From the NCBI GenBank assembly GCA_964538065.1, contig CAZIDG010000005.1, positions 1 through 64,000 of the forward strand: a DNA stretch of 64,000 nt, read 5' to 3'. The position numbers and the translations under genes were made by a program. Source of the stretch: G963664225 sp964538065. GTDB lineage: Bacteria; Verrucomicrobiota; Verrucomicrobiia; Limisphaerales; UBA1319. Below the pieces are notes generated by a model. It had not been told where the DNA came from. It was given only the letters and a program-made list of their open reading frames with translations, and searched no databases. Shown in pieces: positions 57,201 through 64,000 of the stretch (its first letter is position 1; each line of letters begins with the position of its first letter).

Positions 57201-58045
57201 ACTCCAGCCATCCGGAACAAGCGAACCCCCTGGACCCCGGCGAAGTCGGCAGTCAAGGTCGTTCCCTGGGAATTCCCCACGATCATAACTGTCTCGGCGG
57301 CAAGGTTTAGATTCTGAACAGCGCCCGGATCCGTGCTGAGGGTCGAAGTACCCGCCGCATAGCTGCCGGCAACTTCCACGGCATTCAGTGCCTTGTCATA
57401 AATACGAAACTCATCGATCGTTCCGTTGTACGGGGCATCGCCTGTATAGGTGGATTTACCCAAAAACGAATAGACGTTGCTGATGGAAGACAAGGGGAAG
57501 GTCAAGTCCGTCCGGTAATTGGCCAGAACACCATTCGTATAGAGTGCCATCAAGCCAGTGGGAGGGTCATACACGCAGGCGAAATGCGTCGGTCCCGTAT
57601 TATCGAGAATACCAGGCCCAGTTACCACAAGTTCATGATTATAACCTGGATCGGCATCCGCATAGCTCATGCGGTAATCCCCTGCTCCAGAATGGGGGCA
57701 AAACATCACGTAATAACGCCCCACTGTGCCATTGGTATCGCCAAAATCGAACACCCGCGACCAATCCTGCATCGTGCCAAAAGAAGCCCAGAACTCAACG
57801 GTCAGATTGGTCTGCCCGGTGATCAGGCCGGGCGGGAGATTGATAAACGTTTCAGCAGCCCCATCGAAGGTTGCCGCACCATCCACGATGGCGGCATTAC
57901 CCTGGAGGGTTCCATGAGCCGAACCCACCGAATCGGTGACATCGCTGGTGAAACTATATCGGTGGGTGACAGAGGCATCAACGCTGGCCGCCATCATCAA
58001 GCCAGTCAGGACGGTGAGGACATCAAGTCCCTTGCGATATTTCAT
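54266..58045 (-). CDS. Secreted protein with four LamG domains and Big-type Ig domains
   Basis: 1259 residues with a signal peptide (MKYRKGLDVLTVLTGLMMAA). Four LamG/concanavalin jelly rolls lie at ~25-230, ~335-565, ~650-860 and ~970-1180; each shows the paired phrases EFWASF or EAWVYW, then LYTNG or LYVDG, and EFRIYD. Between them are bacterial Ig-like Big_2 domains (~240-330, ~565-650, ~870-960), for example VTYESSNPSVLTVSQEG. The last ~70 residues form a fibronectin III-like domain (ISWPADATGYELEYTTSLG). LamG domains 3 and 4 are very similar at DNA level, a recent duplication. Probably an adhesin or polysaccharide-binding surface protein. It stands alone; a 380-base AT-rich gap precedes it. 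Confidence 0.88.
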   Translation of the reverse strand: MKYRKGLDVLTVLTGLMMAASVDASVTHRYSFTSDVTDSVGSAHGTLQGNAAIVDGAATFDGAAETFINLPPGLITGQTNLTVEFWASFGTMQDWSRVFDFGDTNGTVGRYYVMFCPHSGAGDYRMSYADADPGYNHELVVTGPGILDNTGPTHFACVYDPPTGLMALYTNGVLANYRTDLTFPLSSISNVYSFLGKSTYTGDAPYNGTIDEFRIYDKALNAVEVAGSYAAGTSTLSTDPGAVQNLNLAAETVMIVGNSQGTTLTADFAGVQGVRLFRMAGVTYESSNPSVLTVSQEGKLQALTTGSSTITASYGGKSTSKVITVNRREALVIAGTLYVDLKADDSSAGTLEWVNLAPAGNFTEVGDPVMEADVAGTGVSGVLFNGTTDAYVGPNTTDDIDGNSDRSVEIWALNPSIASEETLVATSHRGSDHRNFSVNYGSNGSYGAAGLWADDLGWSGPAPVAGAWHHIVFTYDGAGVAKVYADGILKTRKVLAASLSTYPGEPIKLGAQTGTDGTSLDFGQAFSGYIAAVRFHGGLLSDDDVFNNFLYGPKNQSPGTLAGIVTRADAKVLLNGYSQAKAFANFTVKTNVDVSTFAVYSSSDTNVILVETNGLIRGVGVGKAEVIASYSGYVASAQVEVVETFSVTLKHRYSFSEAAGSVEVADLVGTAKATVAGGAALTGSGQVTLDGASGYVDLPNGIISVLTNATFETWATWNGGSVWQRVFDFGSNASGEDQQGNGTTYIMLTPQASGAGMRFEATLGNGSDLLNTTAMPTNKECHIVVTYNYSARMAKLYVDGLLVATNALTVSLNDIEDINNWLGRSNWPDPFFNGSFNEFRIYDGILTDVDVALSGAAGPDKVLSGSSGSLQTVEFKVPSTNLVLNGLPLQATFIGNYQYLTNVNITGFQGVAFESSNPNVATISAKGVIESLAEGTTVLKATYQGKEAMVNLSVVRSAGSPAQLQLLHRYSFSEAVGSATTADSVGGSDGNVVGGAVFSGDGKLTLNGSDAYVNLPNGMISVLSNATFEAWVYWTGNRDWERIFDFGSNAGGEDVQGTGDTYLLLSPRAGSGRVRATITITSNSAGSETPILEDTGALPRNVWSHVALSYDITAGFARLYVNGKKVSTGIASIPLSGLNDINNWLGRSNWPDPYFTGQFDEFRIYEGALVDSQIAATYAAGPDALPSANVMPQLGAVRSGTTITISWPADATGYELEYTTSLGTGAVWQKVNTSAVVEGGVKKVTLSTTGDASFYRLKK
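54540..55150 (-). repeat. Intragenic LamG unit, copy A
   Basis: Encodes the fourth LamG domain. Long near-identical stretches with the upstream copy include the phrase GGATCAGGCCAATTGG at 54588 and the CATTGCTGCCGAAGTC block near 54897. The offset to copy B is about 969 bases (323 codons), shrinking to ~953 toward the right end through small indels. Confidence 0.75.
55509..56103 (-). repeat. Intragenic LamG unit, copy B
   Basis: Encodes the third LamG domain and aligns with copy A over its length. The phrase GGATCAGGCCAATTGG recurs at 55557. DNA-level identity, not only protein similarity, implies a duplication within the gene or ongoing gene conversion. Confidence 0.75.
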
Positions 58046-58426
58046 AAGTGTTTGTGGGGATGAATGTTATTAAATTAGGATCACTAACTAATCCAACAAA
58101 TAATAATCCAACGGGTAAAACTACGGCGTCGCTGTGTTCGGTTGTATATAAGGAAAGATAAATAATTAATAGGCAGAGTCAAGTACAATCCATATTTTTT
58201 TGCTTTTCATATCCCGCTCACGGCAAACAGATTACGTCACCATCAAGCCTTCACTGATGACTCATGACCCAAAGAAATGAATATTTTCTGCACTTGGGGC
58301 GTCTGAATATGAATCTCGCAAAAGCTGGTCTGGAATACCCAGATATACCGGTCATGTTGTTTCCATAACATGAGGGGTATCTGTGCGTTCCATTGCGGGG
58401 CATATTGAAACTCGAATAAGAGCCTT
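58046..58426. other. AT-rich divergent intergenic region
   Basis: About 380 bases between two divergent genes, with the most AT-rich stretch at 58140-58180 (a run around GTATATAAGGAAAG). AATCCAAC occurs twice (near 58091 and 58106). Promoters for both genes must be here but I cannot assign them. No gene or structured RNA seen. Confidence 0.35.
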
Positions 58427-59803
58427 ATGTCATTTGATAAAAAAACATCCCCTGATCGGGTCGCATCAGCCCCAGTTCACGTTGCCGCCCTTCCCCAGGA
58501 AACCCCATCCATGAATCGACGACAGTTTCTCAAACGAACCGCCCTGGCGAGTGCCGCGGTGGCCGCTCCCATGATTATCCCGGGCTCAGCCCTGGGCAAA
58601 AACGGTGCAGTTCCCCCCAGCGAGCGCATCGTCATGGCAGGTCTGGGCATTGGAGGACGCGGCTCAGGCGTGCTCCAATGGATGCTGCCGGAAAAGGATG
58701 TTCAATTTGTTGCCATATGCGATGCCAAGAAATCCCAGCGGGAAGCTGTTAAGCGCATCATCGACAACCGCTACGGGAATCAGGACTGCAAGATGTACCG
58801 GGACATCCGGGAATTTCTCGCCGAGCGCACCGACATCGATGGCGTGCTGATTGCCACGGGTGACCGCTGGCATGCGCTGGCCTCCGTGATGGCCATGCGC
58901 TCGGGCAAGGATGTTTATAGCGAAAAGCCCTCCTCCATGACCATAGCGGAGGGCCAGATGGTGGTGGAGACTGCACGCCGCTACGGCCGGGTGTATCAGA
59001 CCGGCACCCAGCGCCTGAGCGAGGCCAATTTCGCCTTCGCCATTGAACTGGCCAAGAGTGGCCGGTTGGGCAAGGTGCATACCGCCCGGGCCCATATCGC
59101 CCCCTGGGATGCTGCAGAAATGAACCACGACTGGCTGCCCGCCGAACCCGAACCCAACAAGGACGAAGTGGATTGGGATCAATGGTTGGGACCGTGTCCC
59201 TGGCGTCCCTATAACTCCAACTACGTGCGCGGAGGGTGGCGTGGCTACTACGACTTCCACACCAGTTGCATTGGAGAATGGGGCGCGCACACATTTGTGC
59301 AGGCTCAGGCGGGGCTCGATTTACTCGACACCTGTCCGTCCCATTACGAGTACGTCAACAACCCGACAGGCGATGGCATGGTGACCACCTATGCCAACGG
59401 GGCCAAAATGATACTCCATCGTGAAGGCTGGTGGCATGGCTCCTGCGGAATGCGCTTTGAAGGTCCCGAAGGTTGGGTCTCAGTGGCAGATGGTTATTCC
59501 AAACCTGATGTCTCCTCCCCTGCCCTGCTGGCGGATTTCAAACAAATCGTGCAGGATTACATCGCCCGCACCCAACGGCCCATGAGCCATGTGCGGGACT
59601 TCTTCAACTGCATCAAGACCCGGCGTCTCACGGTGGCCAATCCCGTGGTCATGCATCGCGGCATGTCCGCAGTCCACGCGGCCAACATCTGCATGTGGCT
59701 CAAGCGCAACGTGAACTACGATCCGGTGAAGGAGGAATTCATCAACGATGTGGACGCGAACCGGCTGCGTTCCCGCGCCATGCGTGCACCATGGACGTTT
59801 TAA
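58427..59803 (+). CDS. Twin-arginine Gfo/Idh/MocA-family oxidoreductase
   Basis: 458 residues if the ATG at 58427 is used; the internal ATG at 58511 begins the twin-arginine signal directly (MNRRQFLKRTALASAAVAAP), so ~430 residues may be the true protein. It is exported folded by the Tat system. Rossmann NAD(P)-binding GLGIGGRGSG, the family lysine in SEKPSSMTI (EKP), and the C-terminal substrate domain (DWLPAEPEPNKDEVDWDQWL, EWGAHTFVQAQAG) match the Gfo/Idh/MocA family subset common in Planctomycetes and Verrucomicrobia. It probably acts on a sugar derivative in the periplasm. Followed on the same strand 33 bases later by the HEAT-repeat gene. Confidence 0.92.
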   Translation: MSFDKKTSPDRVASAPVHVAALPQETPSMNRRQFLKRTALASAAVAAPMIIPGSALGKNGAVPPSERIVMAGLGIGGRGSGVLQWMLPEKDVQFVAICDAKKSQREAVKRIIDNRYGNQDCKMYRDIREFLAERTDIDGVLIATGDRWHALASVMAMRSGKDVYSEKPSSMTIAEGQMVVETARRYGRVYQTGTQRLSEANFAFAIELAKSGRLGKVHTARAHIAPWDAAEMNHDWLPAEPEPNKDEVDWDQWLGPCPWRPYNSNYVRGGWRGYYDFHTSCIGEWGAHTFVQAQAGLDLLDTCPSHYEYVNNPTGDGMVTTYANGAKMILHREGWWHGSCGMRFEGPEGWVSVADGYSKPDVSSPALLADFKQIVQDYIARTQRPMSHVRDFFNCIKTRRLTVANPVVMHRGMSAVHAANICMWLKRNVNYDPVKEEFINDVDANRLRSRAMRAPWTF

Positions 59804-59836
59804 TCATCAACGCCAAACCATAACGAATTATTGAAT

Positions 59837-61801
59837 ATGCATCCCTTTAGTATTGTTCAAACCGTGGTCCTGGCGCTGGTCGCAAGCGCCTCAATGGCTT
59901 TTGCCCAAAACACCCCCACTCTGGCACCAGCGAATGAGACTGCCTTGGTGTCGATCTTGAAATCTGACGCATCCGAGAAAGCTAAAATGGATGCCTGTCG
60001 TCAACTGGCTGTCATTGGCGGCAAGGAAGCCGTGGCCCCCCTGGCCGCGCTGCTGACGGACGAAAAGCTCTCGCACATGGCCCGGTATGGTCTGGAAACC
60101 ATACCCGATCCCTCTGTGGATAAGGCATTTCGCGATGCGCTGGCACAAACTCAAGGGCGTCTGCTCGTGGGCGTGATCAGCAGCATCGGCGTACGGCGTG
60201 ACATCAAGGCCATTGAACCGTTAAGCGGCCTGTTGACTCATGCCGATGCTGATGTGGCGCAGGCTGCAGCTCGAGCACTGGGCAAAATTGGCACGGCCAG
60301 TGCGGCCAAGGCGATTGCCCAGGCCGTCAAAACGACCCCGACACGCAATCAACTGGCGTTCTACGAAGGCATGTTCCGATGTGCAGAGCAACTGGCCGCC
60401 AAGGGCAAGGAAAGTCAGGCCGCCACATTGTACCAGGAAATGATGAATGCCCAGGGACTTCACCAGGTCCGGGCAGGAGCGCTCCGGGGGACACTCCTGT
60501 TGAAACAGGAGAAAGGTCTGGCACTCCTTAAGCAATCGCTGCACAGCGATGATTATATCCTCACGGCAGCGGCCATCCGGACCTCGCTGGAAATGAAAAA
60601 CGGCAAGGTGACCCAGGCATTGGTCGATGAACTGGCCCGGCTTGAGGGTGACCGGCTGGTCATGGTCATCCAGGCATTGGGCAAGCGCGGCGATGTGGCA
60701 GCCCTCCCCGCCCTGGCATCCCTTGCGACAAAGGGTTCCAAGGATATCCGCCTGGCAGCCGTCCATTCCATGGCTGAATTCAGCACTCCCCAGGCCATCC
60801 CCACATTCCTTGGCATGGTGAATGACAACGACAAGGAAATCGCTGAATTGGCGCAGGAATGCCTGGCCTCCGTGCCCGGCAAGGAAGCAGATGCCGCCGT
60901 CAACGCGATGCTGGCCAGTGCCGATCCCGCCCAGAAAAACCTGGGCATGGAACTGGCGGCCCGGCGCCGGATGGCCTCCAGCGTGCCCACCTTGCTGCAA
61001 TTTGCTGATGGCGCGGACGCTCCATTGCGGCTCGCGGCCCTGAAACGCCTGGCCGAACTGGCCCGGACGTCCGATACCCCGGCCCTGCTGGCCTTGCTCG
61101 CCAAGTACCAGGATGGCCAGGACATCAACGCTGCCGGGCAGGCCTTGAGCCAGGTGGGTATGCGCGCCGCCAAGCCTGAGGAACCCGTCCAACAAATCGC
61201 AGAAGCGATGAAAACAACCAAGCCCGCCCAGAAAAAGGCCCTGCTGGCCGCCTTGAGCGCGATTGGTGAATCCTCCGCCCTGCAAGCGGTTGTGGCCGCC
61301 AGCAAGGACGCTGACCTGCGGGACGCGGCCATCCAATCCCTTACCACCTGGAAAACGACAGACGCGGCCAAGGCGCTGCTCACGCTGGCGCAAAACGCCG
61401 GCAATGCCGGTGACAAACTGGCCTTCCTCCACGGCTACTTTGGCTGGTCGGATAATCCAGATGTCTCGGAAGCAGATCGGCTGGCCCTGTGCAATAACGC
61501 ATCAGGCCTCCTTCAGCAGGCCGAGGAAAAGAAGCTATACGCCCAGGCACTTGGAAACATCAAAAACATGGATTCCTTGAAGGCCCTCATGCCCTGCCTC
61601 GATGACGCTGCTCTCAAGGATGCGGCAGCTGCTTCCGTCGTTTCCATCGCAGAAGCCGTTCTGCGTGAAAAAGAAGCCGCCAAGCACGCTCCCGTTCTCA
61701 TAGCAGCCCTGGAAAAAGCGGGCACCTCCTCCAACGCCGAGGTGGCCAAAAAGGCTCAGGAGAAGCTCCAACAAGCCAGGGAAAAGGCCGCTCAGAAATA
61801 G
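59837..61801 (+). CDS. Secreted HEAT-repeat protein
   Basis: 654 residues from the ATG at 59837; a TTG at 59831 would add two. Signal peptide MHPFSIVQTVVLALVASASM is followed by AFAQ. The rest is an alpha-solenoid of HEAT/PBS-lyase-like repeats (KEAVAPLAALLTDEKLSHMA, DADVAQAAARALGKIGTAS, DVAALPALASLATKGSKDIR), with many Ala and Lys residues. No catalytic motif is visible. The gene begins 33 bases after the Gfo/Idh/MocA gene on the same strand, so the two are likely co-transcribed; the solenoid may act as scaffold or ligand-binding partner. A perfect 12-bp terminator follows. Confidence 0.85.
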   Translation: MHPFSIVQTVVLALVASASMAFAQNTPTLAPANETALVSILKSDASEKAKMDACRQLAVIGGKEAVAPLAALLTDEKLSHMARYGLETIPDPSVDKAFRDALAQTQGRLLVGVISSIGVRRDIKAIEPLSGLLTHADADVAQAAARALGKIGTASAAKAIAQAVKTTPTRNQLAFYEGMFRCAEQLAAKGKESQAATLYQEMMNAQGLHQVRAGALRGTLLLKQEKGLALLKQSLHSDDYILTAAAIRTSLEMKNGKVTQALVDELARLEGDRLVMVIQALGKRGDVAALPALASLATKGSKDIRLAAVHSMAEFSTPQAIPTFLGMVNDNDKEIAELAQECLASVPGKEADAAVNAMLASADPAQKNLGMELAARRRMASSVPTLLQFADGADAPLRLAALKRLAELARTSDTPALLALLAKYQDGQDINAAGQALSQVGMRAAKPEEPVQQIAEAMKTTKPAQKKALLAALSAIGESSALQAVVAASKDADLRDAAIQSLTTWKTTDAAKALLTLAQNAGNAGDKLAFLHGYFGWSDNPDVSEADRLALCNNASGLLQQAEEKKLYAQALGNIKNMDSLKALMPCLDDAALKDAAAASVVSIAEAVLREKEAAKHAPVLIAALEKAGTSSNAEVAKKAQEKLQQAREKAAQK

Positions 61802-61822
61802 CTTTTGAGAAGCCATGACGCG

Positions 61823-61860
61823 GTGCGGCAGGTCTCCGGACCTGCCGCACTTTTTATTTT
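61823..61860 (+). terminator. Rho-independent terminator after HEAT gene
   Basis: GTGCGGCAGGTC (61823-61834) pairs perfectly over 12 bases with GACCTGCCGCAC (61839-61850) around TCCG, then TTTTTATTTT. It lies 21 bases past the stop. Confidence 0.95.
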
Positions 61861-61948
61861 CAGTCCTAAACTCATCAAGAACCTGGGAAAAGGCGGCACA
61901 TTTGCTTTTCGGCTTTATTTCCACCCTTAATTCAGGTGTGATGATGGT

Positions 61949-62494
61949 GTGAAACTCAATGAATTGCATATCGGCATGAGCGTGCGGCATCCGCAATATG
62001 GCACGGGAGTCGTCAAGACTCTCGGCGAGCATACGGCGGAAGTGCAGTTTCTGGAGGGTCTGCGCACCGTGGCACCCGAATCAAGCGGCTTGCAACCTGC
62101 TGCCGCCCAAGCCAGCCTCAGCGGCCTGGAAATCCCACTGGATTCACTCCTGGAAAAGATGGCGGGCGTGCTGTTGGACAAGATGGGCGTGGAAAATCCA
62201 AGAGCCGAAGTGGATCAACTGGCTCCCCGCTGGCACCAGGGCAAACTCATCCTGACATCGGCTGACCCCAGCCTGCAACCGAAGGAGGTTCCTCTGGAGG
62301 TGTTTTTCCACAAAATCGTCATGATGCGCAACAATCTCCGCGTGCTTGAACAAAAGGTGAACAGCCACGAAAAACTCAGCGATGCGGAGAAGGTCGAGAT
62401 GCAGCAATACATCACCCGCTGCTACGGCTCAATGACGACATTCAATGTGCTGTTCAAATCGAAGGACGACCAGTTCAGCGGGACAGCCATTTAA
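61949..62494 (+). CDS. Conserved hypothetical protein with Tudor-like N-terminus
   Basis: 181 residues from a GTG (MKLNELHIGMSVRHPQYG). The first ~45 residues (GMSVRHPQYGTGVVKTLGEH, then AEVQFLEGLRTV) resemble the small beta-barrel seen in CarD- or UvrD-C-like Tudor domains, which bind RNA polymerase. The rest is helical (LDSLLEKMAGVLLDKMGVEN, then KKIVMMRNNLRVLEQKVNSH-like, MQQYITRCYGSMTTF). No known family is certain. Cytoplasmic, since there is no signal peptide. Single gene between a strong terminator and a convergent neighbour 14 bases away. Confidence 0.6.
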   Translation: MKLNELHIGMSVRHPQYGTGVVKTLGEHTAEVQFLEGLRTVAPESSGLQPAAAQASLSGLEIPLDSLLEKMAGVLLDKMGVENPRAEVDQLAPRWHQGKLILTSADPSLQPKEVPLEVFFHKIVMMRNNLRVLEQKVNSHEKLSDAEKVEMQQYITRCYGSMTTFNVLFKSKDDQFSGTAI

Positions 62495-62508
62495 CCGGCA
62501 ACACGGCA

Positions 62509-63492
62509 TCAAGGCTTCAGCCACAGGCCTCGGAACGTGCGCTGCTCCAGGGGCAGTTCCTTGTTGACCATTTTGTTGATGTGCCGCGTGCCATCATCGC
62601 TGAGAAGAAGCATCTCGTTCGTCCCCTTGTCTGGGAACAAAACGAGCGCCTCCGCTGAGAATCCCTTTTCCTGAATCCTGGACATCAACCGGGGACTGGC
62701 ATTGGTACCATCCCATTCATACAGTCTGAAGTCCCCTCCCGGTCCCGGGGAGCCCGCCACGATGAAATAGCGGTCATTCCACCGGGTCATATCCCGAACA
62801 CCCAGTCCTTCGAGGTCCAGCAGGATGGGATCACCCAGCCTGGCCCGTTCCCCCTCGATGACACGACGAGGATTGAGCAAAGGCACCAGCAACGTATTGC
62901 CATCGGGAACGGGATTCCGGAAGCCGATCAACAACCGGCCATCCGGGGTGGAACACAGCCCTTCAATGTTCAAGGCGCCATCCGATTTAGGCGCGAGGCG
63001 AGCCGCGTCACCCAAATGATACTTCGCCAACTGGGGGGCCCGTTCCAAATCTTCAACCAGTGACTGATACGGTTTGCCGACCACCTCCAATCCCGGCACC
63101 CCGCCAACCTCAATGATTTTTGTGGCAAACAAGCGATGGCGATCAGGGCGGTATTTGCCATCCTTGTTGGCGCCATGAGACGAAATCCAATACACAAGGT
63201 CATCCAGAATGGTCCCGGCTTCAAAATCCGATTCCCCGGTCTTGGATGTTGTTCCCATGACTTGATCCAGCGAAATGGTCGCCACAGGCGCCCCCCCCAC
63301 ATCACGCCGATAGACCCGTATGGGATTGGTCTCATCATCCACCACCGCGAAATGATTCGTGCCAAGAGGCACTGCTCCCGAGGCATCACTCATGCCTTTG
63401 AAGACCAGGATCGAGGCCTTGTCATGCTTTACCGCCCAGGTAATGAGCGATAATGACCATAAAACCACAATGATAACCAGCCGGTTTCGCAT
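62509..63492 (-). CDS. DUF3616-family secreted protein
   Basis: 327 residues with an N-terminal hydrophobic signal segment (MRNRLVIIVVLWSLSLITWA). The body is beta-rich: HFAVVDDETNPIRVYRR, DFEAGTILDDLVYWISSHG, HRLFATKIIEVGG, ALNIEGLCSTPDGRLLIGFR and RYFIVAGSPG match the DUF3616 family, which looks like a beta-propeller or lactonase-like fold with no proven activity. It is probably periplasmic. It converges with the Tudor-like gene; the next gene rightward is divergent with a 44-base gap, so the two share a short promoter region. Confidence 0.85.
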   Translation of the reverse strand: MRNRLVIIVVLWSLSLITWAVKHDKASILVFKGMSDASGAVPLGTNHFAVVDDETNPIRVYRRDVGGAPVATISLDQVMGTTSKTGESDFEAGTILDDLVYWISSHGANKDGKYRPDRHRLFATKIIEVGGVPGLEVVGKPYQSLVEDLERAPQLAKYHLGDAARLAPKSDGALNIEGLCSTPDGRLLIGFRNPVPDGNTLLVPLLNPRRVIEGERARLGDPILLDLEGLGVRDMTRWNDRYFIVAGSPGPGGDFRLYEWDGTNASPRLMSRIQEKGFSAEALVLFPDKGTNEMLLLSDDGTRHINKMVNKELPLEQRTFRGLWLKP

Positions 63493-63536
63493 AAATTGCG
63501 GATTGTGACCAACGTATAATCGGTTAGACTCATTTC

Positions 63537-64000
63537 ATGCCAACACATTCATTCTTTTGCACATGCCTTGTGCTGCTGTCATTAGGCATAAACCTCCTGG
63601 GGGCCTCAGCGCCAGATACGCATCCACTTTGGGACCTGGCACAATCCAAGGCTCGCATCCACCGTTTTTCCACCCTGTTCACCGCGCAGGACATGCGCTC
63701 GAGCCTTTCTTCAGCCGAGGGGCTCCAAAAAGCCATCAACTGGTGCAAGGCCACCGGAGTCACCCACGTCTATCTGGAAACATTCCGTGACGGCTACCAG
63801 GCACCCCGCGAAGTCATGCTTAAAGCGAAGGAGGCCTTCAAGGAGGCTGGTTTCGTCGTCTCAGGATGCGTCACAACCACAGGTGTGGGCAAAGCCTCGA
63901 CGGGCTGGAAAGAGACCATCAGTTGCTATACCGACCAACCCACCCAGGAAAAGATCCAGGCGATTTTTGAATACACCGCCAGCATGTTCGATGAAATCAT
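63537..64000 (+). CDS. Secreted protein, 3' end cut by window edge
   Basis: Open from the ATG at 63537 to the window end (~154 residues). A signal peptide (MPTHSFFCTCLVLLSLGINL) is followed by WDLAQSKARIHRFSTLF. Later come TGVTHVYLETFRDGYQAPRE and KEAGFVVSGCVTTTG. The alternation of helices and short strands is compatible with the first units of a TIM-barrel, as in many PVC glycosidase-like proteins, but too little is visible for a call. It is divergent from the DUF3616 gene. Confidence 0.6.
   Translation, partial: MPTHSFFCTCLVLLSLGINLLGASAPDTHPLWDLAQSKARIHRFSTLFTAQDMRSSLSSAEGLQKAINWCKATGVTHVYLETFRDGYQAPREVMLKAKEAFKEAGFVVSGCVTTTGVGKASTGWKETISCYTDQPTQEKIQAIFEYTASMFDEI

Noticed and set aside
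60221..61432. 403-codon minus-strand frame opposite the HEAT gene
   Set aside because: Gly/Gln/His-rich shadow created by the Ala-rich repeats.

Overview
The window looks like a chromosomal segment of a Gram-negative bacterium of the PVC group, most likely Verrucomicrobiota. This is inferred from gene content: isolated type II pseudopilin-like proteins with H-X9-DG signatures, giant secreted LamG proteins, a twin-arginine Gfo/Idh/MocA oxidoreductase beside a HEAT-repeat protein, a DUF3616 protein, and a tiny COX24-like ribosomal protein gene. No rRNA, integrase, transposase or CRISPR array was seen.

Region 1 (1-11417) is a co-directional block of four secreted-protein genes: a LamG protein cut by the window edge, a protein with a phage-tail-collar domain and a signal peptide, a 2404-residue LamG/helical protein, and a small protein with thrombospondin-3-like calcium loops. 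It is the most unusual part of the window and I cannot assign it to a known system. Region 2 (11459-15095) holds an SGNH hydrolase, a LysE-family exporter, a class C beta-lactamase-fold hydrolase and tRNA-Glu. Region 3 (15263-22173) holds smc with an atypical hinge insert and two opposed DnaA boxes upstream, a macrodomain protein, a DEDDy exonuclease and pyrD.

Region 4 (22183-32099, minus strand) carries the tightly packed tyrA-aroA-cmk-plsC operon and gltB-gltD (glutamate synthase). gltB is broken in the assembly by 100 Ns flanked by an exact 55-bp duplication. Collapsing the duplication restores one frame, so the gene itself is probably intact. Region 5 (32100-35770) is a BspA-like leucine-rich-repeat surface protein flanked by gene-poor, AT-rich DNA.

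Region 6 (35770-41240) has prfC, two small membrane proteins, a LAB_N/zinc-ribbon membrane protein, a TlpA-like thioredoxin and a pseudopilin. Region 7 (41311-48878) is housekeeping: uvrB, rpoD-purN (overlapping), hisG, a 33-codon ribosomal-protein-like gene and a TPR lipoprotein. Region 8 (48995-64000) is mainly envelope or secreted proteins: a small basic protein with a long leader, a zinc-ribbon membrane protein, a coiled-coil/TPR protein, a two-helix membrane protein, a second pseudopilin, a four-LamG adhesin-like protein, the oxidoreductase/HEAT pair, a short conserved protein, a DUF3616 protein and a gene cut by the right edge.

The central pathways represented are glutamate synthesis, the late shikimate/tyrosine branch, pyrimidine, purine and histidine synthesis, phospholipid acylation, chromosome segregation, excision repair, translation termination and primary transcription. 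Predicted terminators separate many of the units. Start codons were moved inside the longest open frame where a signal peptide, a ribosome binding site or family length supported it. All functional calls rest on motif recognition by eye; no database search was run.
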